Shown one piece after another: positions 35,507 to 44,653 of a stretch of 64,000 bases of DNA. Below the pieces are notes generated by a model. That model had not been told where the DNA came from and did no database searches. It saw only the letters and a program-made list of their open reading frames with translations. A program made the position numbers and the translations under genes. Position 1 is the stretch's first letter, and each line of letters opens with the position of its first letter. Source of the stretch: Pedococcus dokdonensis (GTDB taxonomy: Bacteria; Actinomycetota; Actinomycetes; Actinomycetales; Dermatophilaceae); the NCBI RefSeq assembly GCF_900104525.1, contig NZ_LT629711.1, positions 992,001 through 1,056,000 on the forward strand, given 5' to 3'.

Positions 35507-37092
35507 CGGGTCTCCCCCGTCTCGAGCAGCGTGGTGGCGGGGTTGTCGTAGCCGTCGGCCCGCACCACGACCCCGTCGAGCCCCTTGCCGGCGTTCGCGG
35601 GTCGCTTCATCAGGCCGAACGTGCCGTCCGCGATGGCCTCCAGCAGCGGCGCCCGGCCCGGCTCGTCGGTGATCTGCTCCAGCAGGCCGATCGCCTCGCC
35701 CAACACTCCCCTGGCCCGGTTCTGGATGAACCCGTCGCGGGGTGGGTGGAAGTCCTCGGTCAGGCCGCCCGCGGCGTTGAGCACGTAGCGGACGTTCTGG
35801 AGGGCGAGGTCGCGGTCGGAGAGGAACGGCGTCACCACGGCCTCGGTCATCATCCCGACCAGGAGGATGCCCTGGCCGGTCATCGCGCCGACGAGGTTGA
35901 AGAAGCCGTCGAGCAGGTAGCCCCGGAAGACGTCGCCCGTCATGTGCTTGGTCGGCGGCATCCACTTCAGTGGGGCGTCCGGGAACAGCTGGCGGGCGAG
36001 CAGGGCGTGCGCCAGCTCCATCCGGAACGAGTCCGGGATCTCCGGGTTGATCTCGAACGCGTGGCCCAGGCCGAGCTGCCAGTCCTCGAGGCCGGCCTCC
36101 TTGGCGAAGTACTCGTTGAGCAGCTGGCTGACGGTCACCGTGTGGGCCGCCTCGACGGCGTCGGCAGTCGTCAGGTAGTTGTCCTCGCCGGTGTTGATGA
36201 TGATCCCGGCGCGGGCGTGGATCTGGCGGCTGAACCGCTGGTCGACGAAGGTGCGGATCGGGTTGATGTCGCGGAAGAGGATCCCGTACATCGAGTCGTT
36301 GAGCATCATGTCGAGCCGCTCGAGCCCGGCCAGGGTGGCGATCTCGGGCATGCACAGCCCCGACGCGTAGTTGGTGAGGCGGATGTAGCGCCCCAGCTCC
36401 TTGGACGTCTCGTCCAGGGCCGCCCGCATGAGGCGGAAGTTCTCCTGGGTGGCGTACGTGCCGGCATACCCCTCGCGGGTGGCGCCCTCGGGCACGTAGT
36501 CGAGCAGCGACTGACCGGTGGACCGGATGACCGCGATGATGTCGGCCCCTTCGCGGGCGGCGTTCTGGGCCTGCGGGATGTCCTCGTAGATGTCGCCGGT
36601 GGCGACGATGAGGTAGATCCACGGCCGCTGCTCCGGGTCGCCGTGCCGCTTGACCAGCCGGTCGCGGTTGGCGCGCTGCTTGTCGATCGTGCGTATGCCG
36701 CGGCTCACCTCGCGGCGGGCGTCCTTGGCGGCCGCGGTGGCCGCCTTGCCCTCCGGCAGCCGGAACTGCACCGAGCCGCTGGCCGCCTTCTGGGCGAGGG
36801 TGAGCAGGTCGGGGGCCTCTCCCCTGCGCAGCGCGTCGAAGACGGGGGTGGTGATGCCGTGCTCGAGGCCGACCTCGCCGCGCACTGCGTCGACGAGGTG
36901 GTTCACCCACGGGACCCGCTCGTGGTCGGCGCCGGAGAGCCCGGCGAGCCGCAGGGTGGCGCGCTCCACACTGACCGTCGTGTGGCTCTGAGCCAGCTTG
37001 ACGACGGGTCGGCCGGCCTTGCGGGCCAGGGCGCGGGCCCGGCGCACATCGGCCGGGTCGAGGTCGAGGAGAGGTTTCACACGCGAAGACAC
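35503..37092 (-). CDS. kamD: Lysine 5,6-aminomutase, alpha subunit
   Basis: The large catalytic subunit of lysine 5,6-aminomutase. The 529-residue product carries family blocks such as DRLVKRHGDPEQRPWIYLIV near residue 145, ADIIAVIRSTGQSLLDYVPEG near 185, LTNYASGLCMPEIA near 240, MLNDSMYGILFRDINPIRTF near 262 and RAGIIINTGEDNYLTTADAV near 295. Length matches clostridial KamD (about 515). The start is GTG 37092, weakly supported; GTG 37080 is possible. The gene heads kamD-kamE-kal and is separated from the amidohydrolase upstream by a strong hairpin, so it must have its own promoter in 37093-37178. Confidence 0.94.
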   Translation of the reverse strand: MSSRVKPLLDLDPADVRRARALARKAGRPVVKLAQSHTTVSVERATLRLAGLSGADHERVPWVNHLVDAVRGEVGLEHGITTPVFDALRRGEAPDLLTLAQKAASGSVQFRLPEGKAATAAAKDARREVSRGIRTIDKQRANRDRLVKRHGDPEQRPWIYLIVATGDIYEDIPQAQNAAREGADIIAVIRSTGQSLLDYVPEGATREGYAGTYATQENFRLMRAALDETSKELGRYIRLTNYASGLCMPEIATLAGLERLDMMLNDSMYGILFRDINPIRTFVDQRFSRQIHARAGIIINTGEDNYLTTADAVEAAHTVTVSQLLNEYFAKEAGLEDWQLGLGHAFEINPEIPDSFRMELAHALLARQLFPDAPLKWMPPTKHMTGDVFRGYLLDGFFNLVGAMTGQGILLVGMMTEAVVTPFLSDRDLALQNVRYVLNAAGGLTEDFHPPRDGFIQNRARGVLGEAIGLLEQITDEPGRAPLLEAIADGTFGLMKRPANAGKGLDGVVVRADGYDNPATTLLETGETR

Positions 37093-37178
37093 GCGGCAAA
37101 TCTAGCAGCGCGAGAGAGGATTTCCGGCGCGGACATGGATGAGCCGCAAATCATCCGTCAACGCTGAGCGCCGACCTT

Positions 37179-37228
37179 CGGTTCGAGGTGAACCCGCCGG
37201 GGTTTCCCGGCGCGTTCACCTCGAACCG
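37179..37228 (-). terminator. Long hairpin terminator of the amidohydrolase gene
   Basis: Perfect 15-base arms (CGGTTCGAGGTGAAC) with an inner GCCGGG/CCCGGC stem and a GTTT loop. The upstream arm contains the last codons and the stop codon of the amidohydrolase gene. It insulates kamD from upstream transcription. Confidence 0.75.
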
Positions 37229-38865
37229 TCGAGCGCTCCGGAGTCAAAGACGGTCCGGCCGCGGACGACGGTCCGCTGGCACACGGGAGCCGCTGTGCCC
37301 GGGGTGAGGTCGGGCAGGCCCGGTGTGCCGGAACGAGGGTCGGTCGACCAGGTCTGGATGCGGTCGTCCGGTGCCTGGACCACGAGGTCGCCGACCTCCC
37401 AGACGGCGAAGGTCGCCGGCAGCCCGAGGTCGAGGTAGCCGCGGTCGTCGAACCCTGCTGCCCGCCAGCCGCCACGGGTGTGCGCCAGGAAGGCCGACCG
37501 GGCTGAAACCCGCTGGCTCTCGTCGTGGTGGAAGGCCGCAGCGCGGACGGCCTCCCAGGGCGCGAACGGCGTGACCGGGGAGTCGGACCCGAACGCCACC
37601 GTCATCCCCGCGGCCATCATCGACGCGAAGGCGTTCATGGGGGCGGCGTCGGCACCGGCCCGGCCGTGCACGCGGTCGGCACCCAGCCGTGCGGCATACA
37701 TGCCCCGGTCGCCGCCCCAGAAGGCGTCGAAGGCGGGCTGCACGCTGGCTGCGACGCCGAGCCGCACGAGCCGCTCGATCCCGTCTCGCGACACCATCTC
37801 GAGGTGTTCGAGACGGTGCCGGGCCCGGGTCACCGCTGAGGCGCCGACGAGCTCTGCGGCGGCTTCGAAGCCGGCCACCGCGGTGTCCACCCCGGCGTCG
37901 CCGATGACGTGGAACCCGGCCTGGAGGCCGGCCAGCGAGCAGGCCGAAACGTGGTCGCGGACCTGCTCGACGGTCAGGTAGGCGTTGCCGCTCAGACTCG
38001 GCGCGTCGCTGTAGGGCTCTCGCAGGTGGGCCGTGCGTGACCCGACGGAGCCGTCGATGTTGAGGTCGCCGGCCAACCCCCGGGCGCCTCTCAGGGTGGC
38101 GACGTCGCGGGCCTCGGCCTCGTCCGACACGAGCTGCGCCCAGTAGCCGAGGGTCTGCGGACCGTCGCCGCGTTCTCCCGCGGCCAGCACCTCGGCGAAG
38201 TCGTCGGTGCCCGACAGCGTGCGACCGCCGTTCTCCTGGACCAGGCCGATCCCGGCTGCCGCGGCCGACTGCAGGGCGAGGTCGATGTCGGCCTGGCGCT
38301 GCGCCGGCGTGACGGCCCCGTTGAACGCCTCGCGGGCGGCATGGTGGGCGTCGCGGGTGACCAGCCCGTCCCCTTCCCAGCCGGGCAGCTCGCGCGCTCC
38401 CGACGCGGCGGCGAGGGCCGAGGAGATGACCGCCGAGTGGCCGTCGACGCGGGGCGAGTAGACCACGCCACCGTAGGTGGCCCGGTCGAGCTCGCCCCCC
38501 GTGACCGGACGGCCCTCGGCCCAGTGACCCTGGTCCCAGTTGGGCGCGTAGACCGGTCGCCCCTGGCCGCGGCGCGCGGCGTCCTCGATCCGGCTCAGTG
38601 CCTCGGCGACGGACCGGGTGTCGCCGAGGTCGACTCCGCGCAGCCCCGCGCCGGTCTGGGACACGTGGGCGTGGGCATCGACGAACGCCGGCGTGACCAG
38701 CGCGCCGTCCAGCTCGACCACCCGGTCGACCGAATCGACGTGGACGGCCGCGGCGTCATCGCCACCGATCCAGGCGATGGTGCCGGTCGCCTCGTCGACG
38801 ACCATCGCGTTCGCGAACGGGTCGATGGGGGTGTAGACGAAGCCGCCGCGGTAGAGAGTGGTCAC
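37216..38865 (-). CDS. Amidohydrolase family protein (YtcJ-like)
   Basis: A 549-residue metal-dependent amidohydrolase of the YtcJ/NfdA type. The first metal motif is FVDAHAHVSQTGAG near residue 55; GFHVIGDAG near 320, RHRLEHLEMVS near 355 and the closing FGSDSPVTPFAPW near 425 give the remaining ligands (His, His, Asp). The substrate is probably an N-formyl, N-acyl or amide compound and is unknown. It sits between kamD and ackA in the same direction but ends in its own strong terminator. No link to lysine breakdown is proven. GTG 38865 is the first start that fits the family N-terminus. Confidence 0.87.
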   Translation of the reverse strand: MTTLYRGGFVYTPIDPFANAMVVDEATGTIAWIGGDDAAAVHVDSVDRVVELDGALVTPAFVDAHAHVSQTGAGLRGVDLGDTRSVAEALSRIEDAARRGQGRPVYAPNWDQGHWAEGRPVTGGELDRATYGGVVYSPRVDGHSAVISSALAAASGARELPGWEGDGLVTRDAHHAAREAFNGAVTPAQRQADIDLALQSAAAAGIGLVQENGGRTLSGTDDFAEVLAAGERGDGPQTLGYWAQLVSDEAEARDVATLRGARGLAGDLNIDGSVGSRTAHLREPYSDAPSLSGNAYLTVEQVRDHVSACSLAGLQAGFHVIGDAGVDTAVAGFEAAAELVGASAVTRARHRLEHLEMVSRDGIERLVRLGVAASVQPAFDAFWGGDRGMYAARLGADRVHGRAGADAAPMNAFASMMAAGMTVAFGSDSPVTPFAPWEAVRAAAFHHDESQRVSARSAFLAHTRGGWRAAGFDDRGYLDLGLPATFAVWEVGDLVVQAPDDRIQTWSTDPRSGTPGLPDLTPGTAAPVCQRTVVRGRTVFDSGALDGSR

Positions 38866-38875
38866 GTCGAGCACC

Positions 38876-40081
38876 CTAGACGCGGCCCGGGCCCTCCAGG
38901 ACGGCGAGGCAGGCGCGCGCGATCTCCAGCTCCTCGTTCGTGGGCACGACGTACGCCGGGATCCGGCTGCCCGGCCCGGTGACCCGGCGCTCTGGCACCC
39001 CACCGGCGTTGGCGGGCTCGTCGAGCACCACCCCCAGGAGGCCGAGGCTGCCCAGGACGGCACCGCGGACCGGTGCGCTGTTCTCCCCGATGCCGCCGGT
39101 GAAGGCGATGGCGTCGACGTGCCCGAGCGCGACGGCATACGCCCCGACGTACTTGACCAGCCGGTAGACCATCACCTCGAAGGCCAGCGCCGCGTCCTCG
39201 TCGCCTGCGGTGCGACGCTCCTCGAGCTCGCGGAGGTCGCTGATGCCGGCCAGCCCGAGCAGGCCGCTGGCCTTGTTGAGCGCCTCGTCGTATGCCGTGG
39301 GGTCGAGTCCGGCGACCCGCGCGAGGTAGCCGCCCAGCGCCGGGTCGACGTCACCGGACCTCGTGCCCATCACCAGCCCCTCGAGCGGTGAGAGGCCCAT
39401 GGACGTGTCGACGCTGCGACCACCTCGGACGGCGCAGGCGCTCGCGCCGTTGCCGAGGTGGAGCACGATGACGTTGCAGTCCTCCGGTCGCCGCCCGAGG
39501 AGCTGGGCCGTGCGCCGCGAGACGAACCGGTGGGACGTGCCGTGGAATCCGTAACGACGCACGTGGTGCTGATCGCGCCACTGCGCCGGAACCGCGTAGG
39601 TGTGGGCCCTCGGAGGGACGGTCTGGTGGAACGCGGTGTCGAAGACGGCCACCTGCGGGACATCGGGGAACGACCGCCTGGCGCTGCGGATCCCTTCGAG
39701 GTTGGCCGGGTTGTGCAGCGGCGCGAGCGGGACGAGGTCGGTGATCGCCGCCACGACGTCGTCGTCGACCAGGACGGGCTCGGTGAACCGCTGGCCGCCG
39801 TGCACGACGCGGTGGCCGACGGCGAACAGACCGAGCTCCGCGAGATCGGGCCCGTGCTCCCGCAGTGCGTCGCGGGCCGCCTCCAGGGCGGTGGCGTGGT
39901 CGGGGCAGCTGACGTCGCGCTCGTGCGTCTCGCCGCCGACCGTGTGGGTGAGTCGACCGGCCCCGCCGATCCGGTCGACCTGGCCCGAGGCCGCCGTCCG
40001 GCCGCTCCGCGCGTCGATGACCTGGTACTTCAGGGACGACGAGCCCGCGTTGACGACCAGGACCGGCTGGGTGTCGGTCAT
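38876..40081 (-). CDS. ackA: Acetate kinase
   Basis: Makes ATP and acetate from acetyl phosphate and ADP. The 401-residue product has VLVVNAGSSSLKYQ at the N-terminus, VGHRVVHGGQRF near residue 90, the YGFHGTSHRFVS run near 180, LHLGNGASACAV near 210 and TGGIGENSAPVR near 330. ATG 40081 overlaps the pta stop as ATGA. It is the last gene of xfp-pta-ackA and is followed ten bases later by the amidohydrolase start. Confidence 0.97.
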   Translation of the reverse strand: MTDTQPVLVVNAGSSSLKYQVIDARSGRTAASGQVDRIGGAGRLTHTVGGETHERDVSCPDHATALEAARDALREHGPDLAELGLFAVGHRVVHGGQRFTEPVLVDDDVVAAITDLVPLAPLHNPANLEGIRSARRSFPDVPQVAVFDTAFHQTVPPRAHTYAVPAQWRDQHHVRRYGFHGTSHRFVSRRTAQLLGRRPEDCNVIVLHLGNGASACAVRGGRSVDTSMGLSPLEGLVMGTRSGDVDPALGGYLARVAGLDPTAYDEALNKASGLLGLAGISDLRELEERRTAGDEDAALAFEVMVYRLVKYVGAYAVALGHVDAIAFTGGIGENSAPVRGAVLGSLGLLGVVLDEPANAGGVPERRVTGPGSRIPAYVVPTNEELEIARACLAVLEGPGRV

Positions 40082-42138
40082 CGGGGACCAGCCTGGATGG
40101 CCGTGATCGCGATGGTGTTGACGATGTCTCGGACCAGGGCACCCCGAGAGAGGTCGTTGACCGGTCGGTTGAGCCCCTGGAGCACCGGCCCGATCGCGAC
40201 TGCCGACGCGCTGCGTTGAACCGCCTTGTAGGTGTTGTTGCCGGTGTTGAGGTCGGGAAAGACCAGCACCGTGGCGCGCCCGGCGACCGGGCTGTCCTTG
40301 AGCTTGGTGGCGGCTACGTGGGGGTCGACGGCCGCGTCGTACTGGATGGGGCCCTCGACGAGCAGCTCCGGGCTCCGCTGGTGCACCAGGGCGGTGGCCG
40401 CCCGCACCTTGTCGACGTCGGCACCGGAGCCCGACTCCCCCGTCGAGTAGGACAGCATCGCCACCCGCGGCTCGATGCCGAACCGCTGGGCCGTGCGGGC
40501 CGAGGAGATGGCGATGTCGGCCAGCTGCTCGGCCGTCGGGTCGGGGTTGACCGCGCAGTCGCCGTAGACCAGCACCCGGTCGGCCAGGCACATCAGGAAG
40601 ACACTCGACACGACGGAGACGTCGGGGGCGGTCCGGACGATCTCCAGGGCCGGGCGGATCGTGTGGGCCGTGGTGGTGATGCAGCCCGACACCATGCCGT
40701 CGGCGAGTCCCCGGTGCACCATCATCGTGCCGAAGTAGGACGGGTCGACGACCCGGTCGTGGGCCTGGTCGAGGCGGACGCCCTTGTGGGCGCGCAGGGC
40801 GGCGTAGTCGGCCGCGAACGACTCGCGCAACGTGCTGGTGACCGGGTCGATGATGGCGGCTCCGGTGATGTCGACCCCGAGGCGCGCAGCGTTCGCCCGG
40901 ATCGTCTCCTCGGGTCCCAGGAGCGTGAGCGCGGCGATGCCCCGCGCCAGCACCGTGCCGGCGGCGAGCAGGATCCGTTCCTCCGCCCCTTCGGGCAGCA
41001 CGATGTGCGCGCCGGAGGCCCTGGCGTCGTCAACCAGCCGGTGCTCGAACATCAACGGGGTTACCGCTCCCCCGTCGGCCGTGCCGACCGGGCCGAGCAG
41101 CGCCTCGACGTCCAGTCCCCGCTCGACCATCGTGACGGCAGCCTCGAGCTTGCGCGTCGAGTCGGCGGTGAGCCGGCCGCGGGCGGCGCCCAGCCGCGAC
41201 GCCGTCGTCATGGTGCCGCCGTCCGTGGCGATCACGGGCAGCACGACGTCGAGCCCCTCGATGAGCCGCTCCACCTGCGGTGGGAGCGGGAAGCCGCCGT
41301 TGAGGACGATCCCGGCCAGGCTGGGGAAGGTCTTGGACCGGTGCGCCAGCAGCACCCCCAGCACGACGTCCTCGCGGTCGCCCGGCACGATCACCACCCC
41401 GCCGTCGATCAGCCGGTCGAGCACGTGGGGCATCGTCATCGCTGCCACGACCAGTCCCATGCACTCCCGGTCCAGCCAGGCGGGGTCGCCGTGGACGAGC
41501 CGGCCGCCGCAGGCATCGAGCAGGTCCTTGACCGTCGGCGCCCTGAGCAGTGGCGTCTCGGGCAGCGCCTGCACGGGCAGGTGCACCCGCTCCGACACCG
41601 CCTGCCGGGTCTGCGTGAGCTGGTCTGCCGACACCTGGTTGGCGACCACCCCGGTCACGTGGGCGTGGACCTCCCGGGCTGCCTGCACGGCCATCTCCGC
41701 CGCCGTGGCCACCTCGGCCGGTCCATGTCCCTGGGACGGCACCACGAGCAGCAGCCGGGAGCCCAGGTTGGCGGCCACGGCGGCGTTGACCGAGAACTCC
41801 GTGGGGGCTGACACGTCGGTGAAGTCCGAACCCACCACGAGCACCACGTCGTGAGTCCTGGCGATGTCGTGGAACCGGTCCACGATCGTGCCCATCGCCC
41901 GCTCCGGGTCGGAGTGCAGCTCGTCGTAGGTCACCCCGCAGGCCTGCTCGACGGTCAGGTCGCCGGGCAGCTGCGACAGGAGGGTCTGGACCAGCTCGTC
42001 CGGGACCCGGGCGCGGACGATCGGTCGGTAGACGCCGACCCTGCCCGCGCGGCGGGACAGCTGGTCGAGCAGCCCGACCGCCACCGCCGACTTGCCCGAC
42101 TGCGCCTCGGTGCCGGCGAGGTAGATGCTGGTGACCAC
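40078..42138 (-). CDS. pta: Phosphate acetyltransferase, long form
   Basis: Interconverts acetyl-CoA and acetyl phosphate. The 686-residue product is the long, three-domain type: an N-terminal P-loop domain with TEAQSGKSAVAVGLL near residue 10, a DRTGG-type middle domain (about 215-320) and the catalytic PTA_PTB domain (about 365-686) with SYSTGESGSGADVDKVRAA near 570 and VFPDLNTGNNTYK near 630. GTG 42138 lies nine bases after the xfp stop, and the end overlaps ackA. The three genes form one operon that turns phosphoketolase- or fermentation-derived acetyl groups into ATP. Confidence 0.96.
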   Translation of the reverse strand: MVTSIYLAGTEAQSGKSAVAVGLLDQLSRRAGRVGVYRPIVRARVPDELVQTLLSQLPGDLTVEQACGVTYDELHSDPERAMGTIVDRFHDIARTHDVVLVVGSDFTDVSAPTEFSVNAAVAANLGSRLLLVVPSQGHGPAEVATAAEMAVQAAREVHAHVTGVVANQVSADQLTQTRQAVSERVHLPVQALPETPLLRAPTVKDLLDACGGRLVHGDPAWLDRECMGLVVAAMTMPHVLDRLIDGGVVIVPGDREDVVLGVLLAHRSKTFPSLAGIVLNGGFPLPPQVERLIEGLDVVLPVIATDGGTMTTASRLGAARGRLTADSTRKLEAAVTMVERGLDVEALLGPVGTADGGAVTPLMFEHRLVDDARASGAHIVLPEGAEERILLAAGTVLARGIAALTLLGPEETIRANAARLGVDITGAAIIDPVTSTLRESFAADYAALRAHKGVRLDQAHDRVVDPSYFGTMMVHRGLADGMVSGCITTTAHTIRPALEIVRTAPDVSVVSSVFLMCLADRVLVYGDCAVNPDPTAEQLADIAISSARTAQRFGIEPRVAMLSYSTGESGSGADVDKVRAATALVHQRSPELLVEGPIQYDAAVDPHVAATKLKDSPVAGRATVLVFPDLNTGNNTYKAVQRSASAVAIGPVLQGLNRPVNDLSRGALVRDIVNTIAITAIQAGPR

Positions 42139-42147
42139 GGGTCGAAA

Positions 42148-44595
42148 CTACCGGCCCGACCCGTCCGTCGCCGGGCGGCTGTCAAGACCGCGCCAGGTCC
42201 AGTCGGCGATGTCGGGCAGGTCCTCGAGGTGCTCCTCGATGTAGGGCCGGTGCTCGGCCAGCCGTCGCTCGCACAGCTCGGTGAGGGTGTCCCAGCCGGC
42301 CACCCGTCGGTCGGCCCGGCGCAGCACCTCGTGGGCGAGGTGGAACCGGCTCATCCGGTTGAGCACGACCATGTCGAACGGCGTGGTCGTGGTGCCCTGT
42401 TCGTTGAAGCCGCGTACGTGGAACCGCCCCGGGTTGCTCCGGCCGTGGATCAGCTGGTGGACGGCGCGGGGGTAACCGTGGAAGGCGAACACCACGTGCC
42501 TCGAGGAGGTGAAGAGGTCGTCGAAGGTGCTGTCCGGGAACCCGTGCGGGTGGTCGTTCTCGGGCAGGAGGGCCATCAGGTCGACGACGTTGACGAACCG
42601 CACCCGCAGGTCCGGCACGTGCTCGGCGAGCAGCTCGACCGCGGCCAGCGCCTCCTGGGTGGGCACGTCCCCCGCGCACGCCAGCACGATGTCCGGCTCC
42701 TCGTCGCGGTTGCAGGTGCTGGCCCAGTCCCACACCCCGGCACCGGCGGCACAGTGCGCGTGCGCCTCCTCGAGGGTGAGGTACTGCAGGTGCTTCTGCT
42801 TGTCGACGACGATGAGGTTGACGTGGTTGGTGCTCCGCAGGCAGTGGTCGGTGATCGACAGGGTCGTGTTGGCGTCCGGCGGCAGCCAGACCCGCACCAC
42901 CTCCGGTGACAGCGGGATGAGGCAGTCGATCAGCCCGGGTCCCTGGTGGGAGAACCCGTTGTGGTCGTTGCGCCAGCAGGTCGAGGTGAGCAGGACGTTG
43001 AGCGACGACACGTCGGCCCGCCACGGCAGCTCCCGGGCGTGCTGCAGCCACTTGACGTGCTGTACCGCCATCGACGCCGAGACCATGGCGAAGGACTCGT
43101 AGGTCGCGAACACCCCGTGCCGTCCGGACAGCAGGTAGCCCTCGAGCCAGCCCTCGCAGAGGTGCTCGCTCAACACCTCCATCACCCGGCCATCCGGTCC
43201 CAGCTGCTCGTCGGTGTCACGCAGGGGACCCATGAAGCAGCGGTCGGTCACCTCGAACACCGGCTGGAGCCGGTTGCTCGCCGTCTCGTCCGGGGAGAAC
43301 AACCGGAAGGTGCCGCCACCGTCCGCAGTCGTCGTGGCGGCATACACGTCGCGCATGAGGCGACCGGCGGTGATGGTGTTCTCCACCATCGACTGTCCCC
43401 GGGTCGCCGCGTCGAGGGTGACCTCGTAGGCCGCGAGGGCCGGGATCGGCAGCTCGGTCCGGAGCCTGCCGCCGTTCGCGTAGGGCGTCGCGGACATCCG
43501 CTTGTCGCCGTCCGGCGCCAGCGCGCGCAGCTCGCTCACGAGCCGTCCGTCCGCGTCGAAGAGCTCCTCGGGGCGGTAGGAGTGGAGCCACTCCTCCAGC
43601 ATCCGGAGGTGCTCGGGGTCGGAGGCGAGCCCGGACAGCGGCACCTGGTGCGACAGGTTGGTGCCCTCGACCTGCTTGCCGTCCACGACGGACGGGCCGG
43701 TCCAGCCCTTGGGGGTGCGCAGCACGATCGCGGGCCAGGAGTGCCGCACGGCCTCGGCCGGCGCACCAGCCGCGCGCGCTGATGCCTGCAGCTCACGGAT
43801 CCGGTCGTGGCTCCGGGCGAGTGCGGCGCGCAGGGCGGGGAAGACCAGGTCCGGGTCGTCACCGCTCACCGTGACCGGGTCCCAGCCCTGGCTGCGCAGG
43901 TAGCCCTCGACGTCGGCGTCGCTGGTGCGTCCGAGCACGGTCGGACCGGCGATCTTGTACCCGTTCACGTGGAGGATCGGCAGCACCGCACCGTCGCGCC
44001 GGGGGTTGAGGAAGCTGGGCAGGCGCCAGGACGCGGCCAGCGGACCGGTCTCCGCCTCTCCGTCCCCCACCACGCAGGCGACGACGAGGTCGGGGTGGTC
44101 GAACGCCGCCCCGGCCGCATGCACCAGCGCGTAGCCGAGCTCGCCCCCCTCGTGGATCGACCCCGGGGTCTGCACGCTGACGTGGCTGGGGATGCCGCCG
44201 GGCGAGGAGAACTGCCGGAACAGCTGCAGGACCCCCTCGGCGTCGTCACCGATGTGCGGGTAGACCTCGCTGTAGGTGCCTTCCAGCCAGGCCGCGGCGA
44301 CGAGGGCTGGCCCCCCGTGGCCGGGGCCCGTGACGTAGAGCCAGTCGGTGTCGGTCTCGCGGATCCGGCGGTTGAGGATGGCGTAGATCATCGACAGGCC
44401 GGGACTGGTGCCCCAGTGGCCGAGGAGCCGCGGTTTGGTGTGCTCGAGGGCGAGCGGCTCGTGCAGGAGCGGGTTCGCGCGCAGGTAGATCTGCCCGACC
44501 GTGAGGTAGTTGGCCGCAGCCCACCAGCGGAGGTCGAGCTCGAGCTCTTCCGGAGGGTAGGGCGCGGCTTCGGGCAAGCGGGTGTCTTCCGGCAT
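42148..44595 (-). CDS. xfp: Xylulose-5-phosphate/fructose-6-phosphate phosphoketolase
   Basis: A thiamine diphosphate enzyme that cleaves X5P or F6P with phosphate to acetyl phosphate plus glyceraldehyde-3-P or erythrose-4-P. The 815-residue product has RWWAAANYLTVGQIYL near residue 22, the substrate-phosphate motif LLGHWGTSPGLSMIYA near 57, the ThDP motif VVGDGEAETGPLAASW near 175 and QGPGLIDCLIPLSPEVVRVWLPPD (read in parts) near 560. It is first in the operon with pta and ackA. A palindrome resembling a DosR box is about 43 bases upstream of ATG 44595. Confidence 0.96.
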   Translation of the reverse strand: MPEDTRLPEAAPYPPEELELDLRWWAAANYLTVGQIYLRANPLLHEPLALEHTKPRLLGHWGTSPGLSMIYAILNRRIRETDTDWLYVTGPGHGGPALVAAAWLEGTYSEVYPHIGDDAEGVLQLFRQFSSPGGIPSHVSVQTPGSIHEGGELGYALVHAAGAAFDHPDLVVACVVGDGEAETGPLAASWRLPSFLNPRRDGAVLPILHVNGYKIAGPTVLGRTSDADVEGYLRSQGWDPVTVSGDDPDLVFPALRAALARSHDRIRELQASARAAGAPAEAVRHSWPAIVLRTPKGWTGPSVVDGKQVEGTNLSHQVPLSGLASDPEHLRMLEEWLHSYRPEELFDADGRLVSELRALAPDGDKRMSATPYANGGRLRTELPIPALAAYEVTLDAATRGQSMVENTITAGRLMRDVYAATTTADGGGTFRLFSPDETASNRLQPVFEVTDRCFMGPLRDTDEQLGPDGRVMEVLSEHLCEGWLEGYLLSGRHGVFATYESFAMVSASMAVQHVKWLQHARELPWRADVSSLNVLLTSTCWRNDHNGFSHQGPGLIDCLIPLSPEVVRVWLPPDANTTLSITDHCLRSTNHVNLIVVDKQKHLQYLTLEEAHAHCAAGAGVWDWASTCNRDEEPDIVLACAGDVPTQEALAAVELLAEHVPDLRVRFVNVVDLMALLPENDHPHGFPDSTFDDLFTSSRHVVFAFHGYPRAVHQLIHGRSNPGRFHVRGFNEQGTTTTPFDMVVLNRMSRFHLAHEVLRRADRRVAGWDTLTELCERRLAEHRPYIEEHLEDLPDIADWTWRGLDSRPATDGSGR

Positions 44596-44626
44596 GCCCC
44601 CACCAGACCACGGTCGGCCCCTGGAC

Positions 44627-44650
44627 GACAGGGGACCTTGGTCCCCTGTC
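44627..44650. promoter_or_regulatory. DosR/DevR-like palindrome upstream of xfp
   Basis: GACAGGGGACC-TT-GGTCCCCTGTC, perfect 11-base arms. The core GGGGACCTTGGTCCCC resembles the hypoxia response box GGGAC-N4-GTCCC of DosR/DevR regulators. It lies three bases after the kdd stop codon, so it could instead be, or double as, the kdd terminator; no T-tract follows. Confidence 0.55.
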
Positions 44651-44653
44651 CCG

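Noticed and set aside
34655..37099. A single long fusion covering both aminomutase subunits
   Set aside because: The upstream part of that frame is out of frame with kamD; the two subunits are separate genes joined by an ATGA overlap.
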